The notes below the pieces were generated by a model. The model ran no database searches. It was given only the letters and a program-made list of their open reading frames with translations, and had not been told where the DNA came from. Source: Nannocystis pusilla (GTDB taxonomy: Bacteria > Myxococcota_A > Polyangia > Nannocystales > Nannocystaceae). From it: 64,000 nucleotides of DNA. Location of the stretch: assembly GCF_026626665.1 (NCBI RefSeq), contig NZ_JAPNKE010000002.1:5309168-5373167 (forward strand). Reading direction: 5' to 3'. A program made the position numbers and the translations under genes. Below are positions 9,317-18,932 of the stretch, one piece after another. How positions within the stretch are numbered: position 1 is the first letter of the stretch; every line of letters begins with the position of its first letter.

Positions 9317-11068
9317 ATGCCCCGTCCGCAAGCGTTCGCCCTCCCGCTCCTCGCCCTCGGAATCGTGCCTGTCGCCTGCGGCGACTCCACGGCCAGCAGC
9401 ACCGCCTCGCTGACCACCACCGGGGTGACGAGCGCGACCGCCTCGACCGGCACCGCCACCGATTCGCCGACGACCACCACCACCGGCGTGCCGACCACCA
9501 GCGCCGGCAGCGAGAGCGCCACCGGCTCCACCTCCACCTCGGCGAGCACCACCGACGAGGTCTCGGCCGGCAGCAGCGGCACCGGCTTCAAGTTCGACAC
9601 CCCGCAGGGCGGCGACATCGGCAACGTCGAGACCGACGGGCCCGCCCCGACCTGCTTCGTCGTCGACGACATGGACGCGATCGGCGACTGCAACAAGGAG
9701 GCTCCGCCCGACAGCTTCGAGCCCGAGGTCCAGTGGTCGTGGGGCAACCAGAACACCGGCGGCAGCTCCTCGACCCCGCTGGTCGCCAACCTCACCGACG
9801 ACAACGGCGACGGCTCGATCGACCTGTGCGACGTCCCCGACATCGTCGTCGTCACCGGCGGCCCGCTGGGCGGCAAGATCCACGTCCTCGACGGCGCCAC
9901 CGGCGTCGAGCACTTCGCGGTCGCCACCCCCGTCGACGGCTTCGTGACCCCCGCGATCGGCGACATCGACAACGACGGCCTGCCCGAGATCGTCGCTGCC
10001 ACCCCCGGCGGCACCTTCCTCGGCCCCAGCGCGCTCGTGGCGTTCGAGCACGACGGCGCGCTCAAGTGGACCTCCGCCGACAAGTTCAACCACGACCAGG
10101 GCGGCGCCGTCGCGCTCGGCGACCTCGACAACGACGGCGACGTCGAGGTCGTGTGCGACGACCTCGTCGTTGACCACGAGGGCAAGACCCTGTTCATCGC
10201 CCCGGAGCAGGCGCTGTGGGACATCGTGTTCCACTGCACCGCCACCACCCTCGCCGACCTCGACGGCGACCTCGACCTCGAGGTCATCCTCGGCCAGGCC
10301 GCCTATCATCACGACGGCACCGTCTATTACAACGACGTCTCGCTCAAGCCCGGCTTCCCGTCGGTCGCCAACCTCGACCCCGACCCGATGCCGGAGATCC
10401 TCCTCACCAACAACAATGGCATCACCGTGCTCGAGCACGACGGCAAGGTGAAGTTCAAGGACATCAAGCCGACCGGCGACAACGGCATCGGCGCGTGGTT
10501 CCGGCCGTCGACGATCCACGACTTCGACGGCGACAAGCTCAGCGAGTTCGCCACCAGCTCGGCCGCGCATTACTCGATGTTCGAGGCCGGCGGCAAGGTC
10601 GCCTGGACCGCCAACGTCCAGGACGGCAGCGGCTGGGCCGCCGGCACCGCCTTCGACTTCCTCGGCGACGGCATCGCCGAGGCCATGTACGCCGACGAGG
10701 TCAAGCTGTTCGTGTTCGACGGCGCCGGCAAGCCGCTGCTGTCGGTCCCGCGCAGCTCCAAGACCTTGATCGAGTACCCCGTCGTCGCCGACGTCGACAA
10801 CGACGGTTCGGCCGAGATCGTCGTCGTCTCCGACGTCGGCTACGACGACCTCCAGACCGCCCCCACCGTCCAGGTCATCCGCGACAAGCAGGACCGGTGG
10901 ATCCAGGCGCGACGGATCTGGAATCAGCACACCTATCACGTCACCAACGTCCGCGAAGATTCGACCATCCCGCAGTACGAGCCGCATTCGTGGGAGCTGC
11001 TCAACACCTTCCGCACCAACGCCCAGATCGAAGGCGGCGCGCTGTGCAAGCCCGAGCCGCCGATGTGA
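9317..11068 (+). CDS. FG-GAP/VCBS-repeat surface lipoprotein
   Basis: A 583-residue lipoprotein: the signal ends LGIVPVACG, then there is a linker of about 70 residues almost entirely Ser/Thr/Ala/Gly. The C-terminal 480 residues form repeated blades with calcium-binding loops such as DNNGDGSIDLCD, GDIDNDGLPEI, GDLDNDGDVEV and ADVDNDGSAEI. These are FG-GAP/VCBS repeats of an integrin-alpha-like beta-propeller. It is likely an exposed adhesion or structural protein; no enzyme motif is seen. The C-terminal RIWNQHTYHVTNVREDSTIPQ segment is common in myxobacterial proteins of this type. It is a single gene with an intact frame. Confidence 0.9.
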   Translation: MPRPQAFALPLLALGIVPVACGDSTASSTASLTTTGVTSATASTGTATDSPTTTTTGVPTTSAGSESATGSTSTSASTTDEVSAGSSGTGFKFDTPQGGDIGNVETDGPAPTCFVVDDMDAIGDCNKEAPPDSFEPEVQWSWGNQNTGGSSSTPLVANLTDDNGDGSIDLCDVPDIVVVTGGPLGGKIHVLDGATGVEHFAVATPVDGFVTPAIGDIDNDGLPEIVAATPGGTFLGPSALVAFEHDGALKWTSADKFNHDQGGAVALGDLDNDGDVEVVCDDLVVDHEGKTLFIAPEQALWDIVFHCTATTLADLDGDLDLEVILGQAAYHHDGTVYYNDVSLKPGFPSVANLDPDPMPEILLTNNNGITVLEHDGKVKFKDIKPTGDNGIGAWFRPSTIHDFDGDKLSEFATSSAAHYSMFEAGGKVAWTANVQDGSGWAAGTAFDFLGDGIAEAMYADEVKLFVFDGAGKPLLSVPRSSKTLIEYPVVADVDNDGSAEIVVVSDVGYDDLQTAPTVQVIRDKQDRWIQARRIWNQHTYHVTNVREDSTIPQYEPHSWELLNTFRTNAQIEGGALCKPEPPM

Positions 11069-11416
11069 CGCAGCAGGCCGCCGCTGACCGACGAACAGCT
11101 CGGGCAAGGGCCCGGCGATCTGGCGATCGAGACCGAGCGTGGGCCGGCCGCTCGGGCCGCGGTGGGCGTGGCCTTCGCCGTGACATGAGCGGCTCGGCTC
11201 CTCCATTGTTTCTCTGACGAGGCTGCAGGCTTCACCTCATGTTGCGGCCGCCCGGGCAGGCAGGATCGCGGGCGGGATTAGCGCTACGCTGCGCCACATG
11301 TGGCCATGGTCTCGGCCCATTCTCCTCGCGTTCGGGGTCGCCTGCGGACGACGCAGCCACACGTCGTCCTCGACGAGCTGCTCGACCGGATGCGCGGCGT
11401 CTGATACCATCGGGAC
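11069..11416. other. Intergenic region
   Basis: 348 bases. A plus-strand ATG at 11298 opens a short lipoprotein-like N-terminus (ILLAFGVACG) but the frame soon loses protein-like character and overlaps the next gene, so it is not called. No hairpin with a T run was seen. Confidence 0.35.
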
Positions 11417-11689
11417 GTGGACTCCGGCCCAACTACCTCGATCATCCATTGTCCCGTGTGCGGCCACGGCGAGTATTCCGAGTTCCCGCGTTTCGCCAGA
11501 ATCCTCCAGCCGGTGACAATCGGACTCTGGCCGCTCGCCTTCGTAGCCCTCTTCGTGGCGCCTTCGCCGCATTCGTGGTGGCCCTCGGCAGTCGCCCTCG
11601 CGCTCACGTTCTTTCGTTTCTTCGGGGGGATAGCCTATTGGGGAGGCCTCAAGTGCCGCGGTTGCGGCACGTGGAGCATGTATCGCTGA
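11417..11689 (+). CDS. Small membrane protein with split zinc ribbon
   Basis: A 90-residue protein starting at GTG 11417. It begins with CPVCGHGEYSEFPR, has two hydrophobic helices (about residues 31-50 and 55-70), and ends with CRGCGTWSMYR. The two CxxC pairs on either side of the helices could form one zinc site on the same membrane face. No named family was recognised. It is isolated, with about 200 bp to the convergent Lrp gene. Confidence 0.6.
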   Translation: MDSGPTTSIIHCPVCGHGEYSEFPRFARILQPVTIGLWPLAFVALFVAPSPHSWWPSAVALALTFFRFFGGIAYWGGLKCRGCGTWSMYR

Positions 11690-11889
11690 ATGTGCATACC
11701 CGCGAACGGTCCTCTCGCTGACGACCAACCGGGGCACGTCGGCCTGATCACGGCGGTGCCGTCGCGGACGTCCCAGCCGATCTCGGTCAGGGTGACACGC
11801 TGGACGCCCTGGACGCGCGCGCCGCTCGCTGCCGTCGGCCGGGGTCGGGCGCGAGCCCGAACACTGCGTCCCGAGGAGAGAAATCCGGG

Positions 11890-12474
11890 CTATCGACGCA
11901 CCGACACGGAGAGCGGCACGCTCAGGCCGACCTTTACCCGCTCGAGCACGATATGGCTCGTGAAGCTGCGCACGTTGCCGTCATCGAGCAGAGCGCGGCG
12001 GGTGAACGCCTCATAGGCTGCGAGGTCGGCGGTCAGCACGACCAGGATGAAGTCGGCCTGACCGGTGACATAGTAGCACTGCTGCACCTCGGGAAAGGCT
12101 GCCATTCGCTGGCGGAAGCGATGGAGGTCGGCGGCGCCCTCGCGCTCGAGCTGGACGTCGACCAGGCAGGTCACCGGCAAGCCCAGGGCCGCCGGTGCGA
12201 GCTGTGCGATCTCGGCCTCGATCACGCCGGCCTCGCGCAGCCGCTTGAGGCGGCGCTGGACCGCCGCGGTCGAGAGCCCGACGGTACGCCCGATGACGTG
12301 AGCCGGCGTGCGCGTGTCGTACTGATAGTGCGCCAGGATCTGCACGTCGAGCTCGTCGAGACCCAAGGGCACAGCAGGCGCCGTCGCTGGAGCGGACGCC
12401 GCAGCGGGCACAGCCAAGGTAGCGGGCGCCGGGGTTGCAGCGCGGTGGGAGGGGCGTGGGTTAGGTTTTCTCAT
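11890..12474 (-). CDS. Lrp/AsnC-family transcriptional regulator
   Basis: A 194-residue regulator. After a Pro/Ala-rich extension of about 40 residues it has a winged HTH (LDELDVQILAHYQYDTRT...STAAVQRRLKRLREAGVIE). The RAM ligand-binding domain follows (VDVQLEREGAADLHRFRQ...QCYYVTGQADFILVV). Lrp proteins sense amino acids and control amino-acid genes. Here it is divergent from a fused deformylase/PLP enzyme with 85 bp between starts, so that gene is the natural target. The N-terminal extension is longer than usual for the family. Confidence 0.9.
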   Translation of the reverse strand: MRKPNPRPSHRAATPAPATLAVPAAASAPATAPAVPLGLDELDVQILAHYQYDTRTPAHVIGRTVGLSTAAVQRRLKRLREAGVIEAEIAQLAPAALGLPVTCLVDVQLEREGAADLHRFRQRMAAFPEVQQCYYVTGQADFILVVLTADLAAYEAFTRRALLDDGNVRSFTSHIVLERVKVGLSVPLSVSVRR

Positions 12475-12559
12475 GTGGAGCCGGTGCGATGCGGCGAGGC
12501 CGCGCGCGGGGCATGGAGGTTGCGGCCTGACCGCGCGGTGGGTTGAGTATATTTCAATC

Positions 12560-14073
12560 ATGCCCGAAAAGGTCCTCGCCCGCCCAGTGCTCGTAAAAGG
12601 AGATGCTCGCCTGCGTATCCCGTGCGCCGCGGTCGGCGAGCTGGACGCCGCCGTGCTCGCCGACGCTGCAGCGCTCACCGCCACTCTGCAATCATTGCGG
12701 GCCCGCCACGGCTTTGGCCGGGCCTGGCGGCGCCGCAGATCGGTGTGATGCGGCGAATGATCGCAGTCGACCTCGGGGCCGGGCCGTTCGTGATGTTCGA
12801 TCCGGAGACAACCTGGCGGTCGTCGGAGATGTTTGAAGTGTGGGACGACTGCTTCAGCGTGCCGGACGACCTGGTGCGGGTGCGGCGGCATCGTTCGGTG
12901 AGCGTAACGTACCGCGACATCGGCGGGCGCCTGCGCCGGTGGGAGCGGCTGCCGCCCGACCTCGCCGAGTTGATGCAGCATGAGCTCGATCACCTCGACG
13001 GCGTGCTGATGATCGATCGGGCGCTCGACGAAACAGCGATCCGGCCGGTCGCTGAGCGCGGCGCGCTGGTCGACGTCCGGCCGCGCCATCGCCTCTCGCT
13101 GGCCGCCATCGCCGAGGCGGCGGGCTCGATCGCTCCCGAGTTTCGCGGCGCCCCCGTGGTGACCAGCGAGACGCTCGGCCCGCAACTCGGGTGCCGGCTC
13201 ACTCTGGCGATCGAGACTCTCAACCCGGTGGGCTGCTTCAAGGGCCGCGGCGCCGACTGGTTCGTGTCTCGCCAGGTCGCCGCCGGCATCCCGGCGACGC
13301 TGGTCTGCGCCAGTGCGGGCAACTTCGGGCAGGCTCTGGCTTACGCCTGCCGCGCGCGGGGTCTGCCGCTGGTGGTGTACGCCGCCGCCACCGCCAATGC
13401 GCTGAAGCTCGAGCGCATGCGGGCGCTCGGGGCTCGGGTCGTGCTCGCCGGCGACGACCTCGATGCCGCCAAGGAAGCCGCCCGTCAGTGGGCGGCCAGC
13501 GCCGGCCACCACATGGTCGAGGACGGCCGCGAGCCCGAGATCTCCGAGGGCGCCGGCACCATCGCCGTCGAGCTGCTCGCACGCGAGCCGGGCATCGATG
13601 CAGTCGTGGTGCCGGTCGGCAACGGCGCGCTACTCGCCGGCATGGCGCGCTGGCTCAAGGCCGCGGCGCCGGCGATACGGGTGTTCGGCGTGTGCAGCCG
13701 CGGCGCGTCGGCGATGGAGCAGTCGTGGCGCGCCGGTCGCGTGATCTGTCACGACCGCATCGACACCATCGCCGACGGCGTGGCCGTGCGGGTCCCGGTG
13801 CCCGAGGCGCTCGACGATCTGCGCGGCCTGGTCGACGACATCTGGCTTGTCGATGACACCGAGGTCCTCGTCGCCATGCGCCAGATCCACCGTCACGTCG
13901 GCGTGGTCACCGAGCCCTCGGGTGCCCTTGGCATCGCGGCGATCGCCGCGCTCGGCGGTGCGAGTGCCGACAACCCGCTCGCGCGGCAACACGTCGCCAC
14001 CGTGCTCACCGGGGGAAACCTCGCCCAGCTCAGTCTTCTCTCGCACGACCACGACGCCCCATCCTGCGGGTAG
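12560..14073 (+). CDS. Peptide deformylase / threonine-dehydratase-like PLP enzyme fusion (one frameshift)
   Basis: Two enzyme domains in one chain of about 503 residues. Domain 1 carries the three deformylase motifs: GLAAPQIG (motif I, about residue 55), DDCFS in place of EGCLS (about 98, metal Cys kept), and HELDH (about 141, metal His residues and catalytic Glu kept). Domain 2 is a fold-type-II PLP enzyme like threonine dehydratase/synthase. It has NPVGCFKGRG with the Schiff-base Lys at about 228, SAGNFGQA, VPVGNGALLAGM and a C-terminal EPSGALGIA. One base is missing at about 12718-12723, between GFGR and GLAAPQ; both sides match the deformylase pattern. The start at 12560 (MPEKVLARPV) is divergent from an Lrp gene. 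Substrates are unknown. Confidence 0.8.
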
Positions 14074-14156
14074 CAGACGGCCCCGTGGCGGAGCCCGAGC
14101 AGGCGCGCGAACCTTCGCCCGCCCCGCCGTGGGCACCTCGATCACCCCGCCGAAAC

Positions 14157-14172
14157 ATGGCCTTTAGGCCAT
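14157..14172. terminator. Hairpin ATGGCC-TTTA-GGCCAT
   Basis: A perfect 6-bp stem with loop TTTA lies between the convergent ends of the fusion gene (14073) and the small minus-strand gene (stop 14164, inside the hairpin). It could end transcription in either direction. No T run. Confidence 0.4.
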
Positions 14173-14436
14173 ATGCTCCGGGCCGCGGCCCGACAACGCC
14201 GGCGTCGAGGCGTCGTCGTCGTGGGCGACCTTCGCGGCGAAAGGCGACCCGGGAGGGTACGGCGCGGAGGCGGGGATGTTCATCGCCGTGGGAAGGGGCT
14301 CGTCGGTCTCGACGATCGTCCCCGCGAGGTCGAGCCGAAACCGGCGCGGCGAATCGAGGTCCACGAGCCAGAGCCCCCGCTCGTCCCAGGCGCCGATGCG
14401 CAGCCGGCTCGCGCTAATGATCGAGACGGGAGTCAT
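14164..14436 (-). CDS. Small hypothetical protein
   Basis: A 90-residue protein with no recognised family. The N-terminal half reads as short beta strands (SASRLRIGAWDERGLWLVDLDSPRRFRLDLAGTIV). The C-terminal third is Pro/Ala/Asp-rich and likely disordered. Codon composition supports coding; the ribosome site is weak. It lies about 90 bp upstream of no same-strand partner and after the carbonic anhydrase gene. Confidence 0.5.
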   Translation of the reverse strand: MTPVSIISASRLRIGAWDERGLWLVDLDSPRRFRLDLAGTIVETDEPLPTAMNIPASAPYPPGSPFAAKVAHDDDASTPALSGRGPEHMA

Positions 14437-14529
14437 GGCGTCGGCATATCACCGGTCGCGCGGCGACGAAAGTTCAGGCGACGGCAAGCCCGAAGCAATC
14501 ACCGTGCCTCGTCGCGGGAGCGAAACGCC

Positions 14530-15189
14530 TCACGCGGCCGGCAGCGCCTCGCGCAGCTCCGCGGGCACGTCGAGGAAGTCGACGTGACCCGTGGCGATGT
14601 CGTACACCGCGCCGACGATCACGAGCTGCCCGCTGTTGACCATGTCCTCGAGGATCCGGCTGCCGTGACGCAGGTGATCGACCGCGTTACGGACGTTGGC
14701 GCGGATCGCATCGTGGAGCTGACGCTCCGGCGAATGGTCCTTGCCGACCTCGAGCACCGTCTGCGCCGACGAGCGGATGCGGTCGACGATGTCGCGGATG
14801 TTGTCGCTGGCCACCGTGCTCTCCCCGCGCAGCACCCCGAGCGTCGCCGTCACGGCGCCGCACGACGAGTGCCCCATGACCACGACGAGCCGGGTGCCGT
14901 AGGTCGCCGCGGCGAACTCGGCGCTGCCGATGCCGGACGGCGCGACGATGTTGCCGGCCACGCGGATCACGAACAGGTCACCGAGCCCCTGGTCGAACAG
15001 GATCTCGGCCGGCGCCCGTGAGTCCGAGCAGCACAGCACGATCGCAAACGGGCTCTGACCCGCCGCCAGCTCGCCGCGCTGCAGCTGGCTCGCCAGCGCG
15101 GTGACGCTGCGGGTGTCGTTCTTGTAGCGTTCGTTGCCGGCGAGCAGCCGGCGTATCGCTTCAAGCGGGGACGGAGGAGTCTGTGTCAT
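14530..15189 (-). CDS. Beta-class carbonic anhydrase
   Basis: A 219-residue enzyme that interconverts CO2 and bicarbonate with a zinc ion. It shows the beta-class signature CCSDSRAP (zinc Cys54 with the Asp56-Arg58 dyad) and GHSSCGA (zinc His107 and Cys110). The length is typical. The N-terminus MTQTPPSPLEAIRRLLAGNERY matches the family start, which supports 15189. No signal peptide, so cytoplasmic. A single gene; function in carbon or pH balance is inferred from the family. Confidence 0.95.
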   Translation of the reverse strand: MTQTPPSPLEAIRRLLAGNERYKNDTRSVTALASQLQRGELAAGQSPFAIVLCCSDSRAPAEILFDQGLGDLFVIRVAGNIVAPSGIGSAEFAAATYGTRLVVVMGHSSCGAVTATLGVLRGESTVASDNIRDIVDRIRSSAQTVLEVGKDHSPERQLHDAIRANVRNAVDHLRHGSRILEDMVNSGQLVIVGAVYDIATGHVDFLDVPAELREALPAA

Positions 15190-15653
15190 GTGTCGGCTCG
15201 CGCTTCGCCGTCCGGCGAAATGCGCGCGCAGGGTGCAATGGATCGCCTCCAGCGGCAAGCCACCTCCGCGTCACGCCGGGCGAAGCGTCCCTCCTTGCCT
15301 GCCCGCTCGCGGCGAGAGAGCGGGCGCGCAACTTTTTCTCGCAGATTCCGCACAGTCGAGCGGTGTCGAGATCCTGCAGACGCTTCGTCCCGTGACCTCG
15401 CGCATCCTGGAACTCGCCTTCGCTCGCGGATGCTCCTACGAATGGACCGAAGCGCCGCACGGCGAAAGCGGCGTGACGCGCCAATCCACGGATGAGGCCG
15501 ATCGGGTCGGCGAACGGGCGGCTTGGAAGAGGCGGGTCAATGTCCCGACTGCGAGGTGGTGCGCGCGCTGTCGGCCGAGCATGTCCTTCAGGACAGGTTC
15601 AACGCGCCGGCGCCTCGCCGCGGCGGCGTCGCCCGCTCGTCGGCGCGCCGCGC
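15190..15653. other. Intergenic region with a terminator-like hairpin
   Basis: 464 bases upstream of the carbonic anhydrase and downstream of the glycosylase fusion, both on the minus strand. Apart from the hairpin at 15582 nothing gene-like is convincing. A minus-strand stretch around 15330-15440 has mixed codon composition and no good start. Confidence 0.35.
15582..15595 (-). terminator. Hairpin TGTCC-TTCA-GGACA
   Basis: A 5-bp stem whose minus-strand reading CTGTCCTGAAGGACAT matches the element at 32714 in 15 of 16 positions. It lies about 60 bp beyond the stop of the minus-strand gene ending at 15654, as expected for a 3'-end element. Confidence 0.45.
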
Positions 15654-17177
15654 TCACACGCGGCCCCTGGATGACCTCGCAGCGCCCGCGCGCCGCGAGC
15701 CCGGCGCACGCTTCGGCGGCGGCGCCGGGTGAATGAGGCCCCGCGCCAGCATGTCGCCCCCGAGCGCGCAGAAGTAGAGGTAGCCGCGACGATCGCCGAA
15801 GCGCTCGACGTCCAGCGGAGCGTCCGCGGCGACGCGCGTCAGCGTGCGGAGGCCGCGAGCCACCCCGACGTCGCCCGGCGGAAACACGTCGAGGCGCCCG
15901 AGCCCGCGCAGCAGCACCAGGGCGGCGCTCCACGGGCCGATGCCGGGCAGCTCGGCGAGGGTCGCGAGCGCCTCGGGCGTGGCCATGCCGGCGATCGCCG
16001 CCTCCGTCAGCTCGCCGAACGCGATCGCCCGGGCCAGGTGGCGCAGCACCTCGGCCTTGCGCGCGCTCAGACCGCACGCTCGCAGCGTATCGACGCGAGC
16101 CGCGGCGACCGCCTGCGCGGTCGGGAAGGCGTGATAGCGGCGACCCGCGTGTTCGATGCTCCTGCCGAAGCGCTCGACGAGGCGAGCGACCACCGCGGCG
16201 CCGGCGTCGAGGCTCACCTGCTGGAACGGCACCACGTTGGCGAACACCTCGAACCATTCGGCGAACCGCGGCGGCCGCATGCCGCGCAGCGCCAGACCGG
16301 TGGGACGGAGCCTGCGATCGGCGGTCGTGAGCCGCAGGAGCGGCGCGGGATCGACGTCGAGGCCGAGCACCTTGCGCAAGGTGGCCGCGAGCCGCGGATG
16401 GCCCACCGGCGAAACCTCGCCGTGTGACACCACGTATCGCAGGTCGGGCGCGTCGAGCGTCCCGCGATCCTCGACCTCGACCAAAACGAGCGCTCCGGCG
16501 ACTGTCAGCACCCGCCGATAACGGCCCTCGTCCCACACGTCGACGCGATTGCTCGGCCGACGCTGCAGCACCCGCACGGTCGCCTCGAGGTGGAACGGCG
16601 CGGGCGTGGCGAGCGACTCGCCGCCGTCGCGCTCGCCCGGATAGGTCACCCCCGCGCCCTCGACCGCCGCGAAGGGGGTCATACGATGCGGCGAGGCGCG
16701 CGAGAGGCCGGTGATGTGCTCGACCCGGGCCCCGCGGGCCGTCAGCGCGTCGGCGACGAGCGAGCGGTGACAACGCCACGGCACCGCCTCCGCGCACATC
16801 AGCGCGACGCTCCCCTTCGCCGCCCAGGCGCGGAGCTCGGCCAGCCCGGCCGCGAATTCGTCGGTCTGCATATAGTCGGCGTAGCCCCTGAAGCTCGGAT
16901 TGCGCCACGCGCTGTTCGTCGCGTCCTTGCCGGGCCGCCGCAGGCCTCCGAGGCGCGGGAGGTGCACGTATTGCAGGCGCCGGCGCCGAAGGGCCGCCTT
17001 CAGCGCGTCGCCTTCGAATTGCGGGTTGTGCCGCGAGCGAGGGATCGTGCGGATGTCGGCGACCACGGCGACGTCGAACGAGCGCAGCAGCGCGACCAAC
17101 TCCTCGAGGGTCCGCGTCGAGTGACCGATCGTGAAGACCCGCACTCCCTTCCAGCGATTGCTCGCACTCGTAGGCAT
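15654..17177 (-). CDS. DUF488 / AlkA-type 3-methyladenine DNA glycosylase fusion
   Basis: A 507-residue two-domain protein. Residues 1-170 match DUF488: FTIGHSTRTLEELVALL, ADIRTIPRSRHNPQF, and CAEAVPWRCHRSLVADAL with its Cys-Glu and Cys-His. From about residue 200 the chain matches AlkA-like HhH-GPD glycosylases, which remove alkylated bases. It has an N-terminal beta domain, then a helix-hairpin-helix (LPGIGPWSA) and the catalytic Asp in FPPGDVGVARGL. The start at 17177 begins the DUF488 domain. The C-terminal 30 residues are basic and probably disordered. The two domains usually occur as separate genes. Divergent from a P450. Confidence 0.85.
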   Translation of the reverse strand: MPTSASNRWKGVRVFTIGHSTRTLEELVALLRSFDVAVVADIRTIPRSRHNPQFEGDALKAALRRRRLQYVHLPRLGGLRRPGKDATNSAWRNPSFRGYADYMQTDEFAAGLAELRAWAAKGSVALMCAEAVPWRCHRSLVADALTARGARVEHITGLSRASPHRMTPFAAVEGAGVTYPGERDGGESLATPAPFHLEATVRVLQRRPSNRVDVWDEGRYRRVLTVAGALVLVEVEDRGTLDAPDLRYVVSHGEVSPVGHPRLAATLRKVLGLDVDPAPLLRLTTADRRLRPTGLALRGMRPPRFAEWFEVFANVVPFQQVSLDAGAAVVARLVERFGRSIEHAGRRYHAFPTAQAVAAARVDTLRACGLSARKAEVLRHLARAIAFGELTEAAIAGMATPEALATLAELPGIGPWSAALVLLRGLGRLDVFPPGDVGVARGLRTLTRVAADAPLDVERFGDRRGYLYFCALGGDMLARGLIHPAPPPKRAPGSRRAGAARSSRGRV

Positions 17178-17518
17178 CGCGCCCCGTGCTCGCGTCGGCG
17201 AGCCTCGCCCGAGATCTAGCCAAGCCGACGCAGGGCGCCGGCACGCCCGGCCCGTGGTGCCCTTCACCGGCAGCAGCGCGCCGCGCCCCGAATCGGCGAG
17301 CCGCAGCGGCGCAGGGCGCGCAATCGCGCATCGACTCGCGCCGGGTCTCCACGCCCCTCCGATCGAGCGAGGCTGGCCCCGCGTCATTCGCACGGGCGAG
17401 CGACGCGGTGGAGGCCACTTCGCGCGATCGTCCCGCGCATCCCTGTGCCCTACTTCGCCGGCGGACCGCGCAGGTCCGCGCATTCCCTCGACGCATCGCC
17501 GGAGGGTAGTCTGCCCGC

Positions 17519-18769
17519 ATGGCCACGGATCTCAGCACAGCCTTCAATCCCATGGCGCCGGATCAGGTCGACGATCCGTATCCCCTGTACGCGCGGGCGC
17601 GCCGCGAGCGGCCGGTGTTCTTCGCCGAGAGCCTGGGGGCTTATGTCGTGACCCGCCACGCCGACATCGCCGCGGTCACCCGCGACACCGAGCGGTTCTC
17701 CTCGGCCAACGCCCTCGAGTCCTCGGCGGTGTTCCCGGACGAGGTGATGGACATCCTGCGCACCGGTTATCTGGAGTTCCAGTCGCTGGTCCAGAGCGAC
17801 CCGCCCGACCACACGCGCGTGCGCAACGTCTTCAATAAAGCCCTGTCGCCGCAGCGGGTCGCGGCGCTCGAGCCGAAGGTGCGTGCGATCGCCGACGAGC
17901 TGATCGACGGGTTCGTGCACGACGGCGAGGTCGACCTGATCGAGCGCTTCGCGTTCCCGCTGCCCGGCACCGTGATCGGCGAGCTCCTCGGGGTCCCGCG
18001 CTCCGATCTGCCGCGGCTCAGGAGCGGCTCGAACGCGAAGCAGATCCTGCTCGCGGGCGCCGCCCCGCCGGCGCTGCTGGCCGAGTGCGCCCGCGAGTTC
18101 GTCGACCTGCAGCGCTACTTCGGCGCGCACATCGAGGCCCGGGTCCGTGAGCCGCGCGGCGACCTGCTGACCCTGCTCGCGCCGATCGACATCGGCGGCA
18201 CGGCCCCGCTGACGATGCAGGAGGCGGTCTCCAACGCGATCGACCTGCTCGCCGCGGGCCACGAGACGACCACCGACATGATCGGCCACGGCATGACGCT
18301 GCTCATCGCCCACCCCGAGCAGCTCGCGGCCCTCCGCGCCGATTCGTCGCTCATCCCCGACGCGGTCGACGAGGTCTTGCGCATGGAGGCGCCCGTGCGC
18401 GGGATGTTTCGCCGCGTGACCGTCGACAGCACGCTCGCAGGCGTCGCGCTGCCGGCCGGCGCGCGGCTGTTCCTGCTGTACGGCTCGGCGAACCGCGACG
18501 AGGAGGCGTACCCCGACCCCGGCGTGTTCGACATCCGCCGCCGCCCCGCGACCCCGCACCTCGCGTTCTCGAAGGGCATTCATTACTGCGTCGGCCACGC
18601 CCTCGCGCGCCTCGAGGGCCGCATCGCATTCGAACGCCTGCTCGCGCGCCTCCCCGGCGTCCGCCTCCACCCGACCCGGCCGGCCGAGCGCCGCGTGTTC
18701 ATCCTGCTGCGAGGATACGAGCGCCTTCCGCTCGCGTGGGACGCCGCGCCCCGCGATACGAACGCGTGA
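17519..18769 (+). CDS. Cytochrome P450
   Basis: A 416-residue bacterial class-I-type P450 monooxygenase. The I-helix reads AAGHETTTD, the K-helix ExxR is EVLR, and the haem loop FSKGIHYCVG carries the thiolate Cys at about residue 352. The length is normal for a soluble P450 needing separate ferredoxin and reductase, none of which is encoded nearby. The start ATG at 17519 has GGAGGG upstream. It lies 341 bp from the divergent glycosylase fusion. The substrate cannot be inferred. Confidence 0.95.
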   Translation: MATDLSTAFNPMAPDQVDDPYPLYARARRERPVFFAESLGAYVVTRHADIAAVTRDTERFSSANALESSAVFPDEVMDILRTGYLEFQSLVQSDPPDHTRVRNVFNKALSPQRVAALEPKVRAIADELIDGFVHDGEVDLIERFAFPLPGTVIGELLGVPRSDLPRLRSGSNAKQILLAGAAPPALLAECAREFVDLQRYFGAHIEARVREPRGDLLTLLAPIDIGGTAPLTMQEAVSNAIDLLAAGHETTTDMIGHGMTLLIAHPEQLAALRADSSLIPDAVDEVLRMEAPVRGMFRRVTVDSTLAGVALPAGARLFLLYGSANRDEEAYPDPGVFDIRRRPATPHLAFSKGIHYCVGHALARLEGRIAFERLLARLPGVRLHPTRPAERRVFILLRGYERLPLAWDAAPRDTNA

Positions 18770-18932
18770 CCGCGCGGCCGTCAGCGACGAATGATAGCAA
18801 GCTACCCAAGCGGATTTGCGCGCTCGCCGTCGACCTCTCACGAAGCAACTGGACGGCGGCGGCGCGCGCGACCGTGCTTGCGCAATCATGAGAGTCGCGA
18901 CGGCGGCGCACGGCCAATCATGGCGCGCCTCG

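Noticed and set aside
8429..11206. Very long minus-strand open frame across the FG-GAP lipoprotein
   Set aside because: Only its 3' part (8429-9001) is a real gene. The rest is the complement of the Asp/Gly-rich FG-GAP gene and has no family pattern.
11298..11516. Short lipoprotein-like N-terminus (ILLAFGVACG)
   Set aside because: The frame overlaps the better supported zinc-ribbon membrane gene and loses protein-like composition after about 40 residues.
15161..15484. Minus-strand frame upstream of the carbonic anhydrase with a CxxC pair
   Set aside because: Mixed third-position composition, overlap with the carbonic anhydrase start and no convincing start site.
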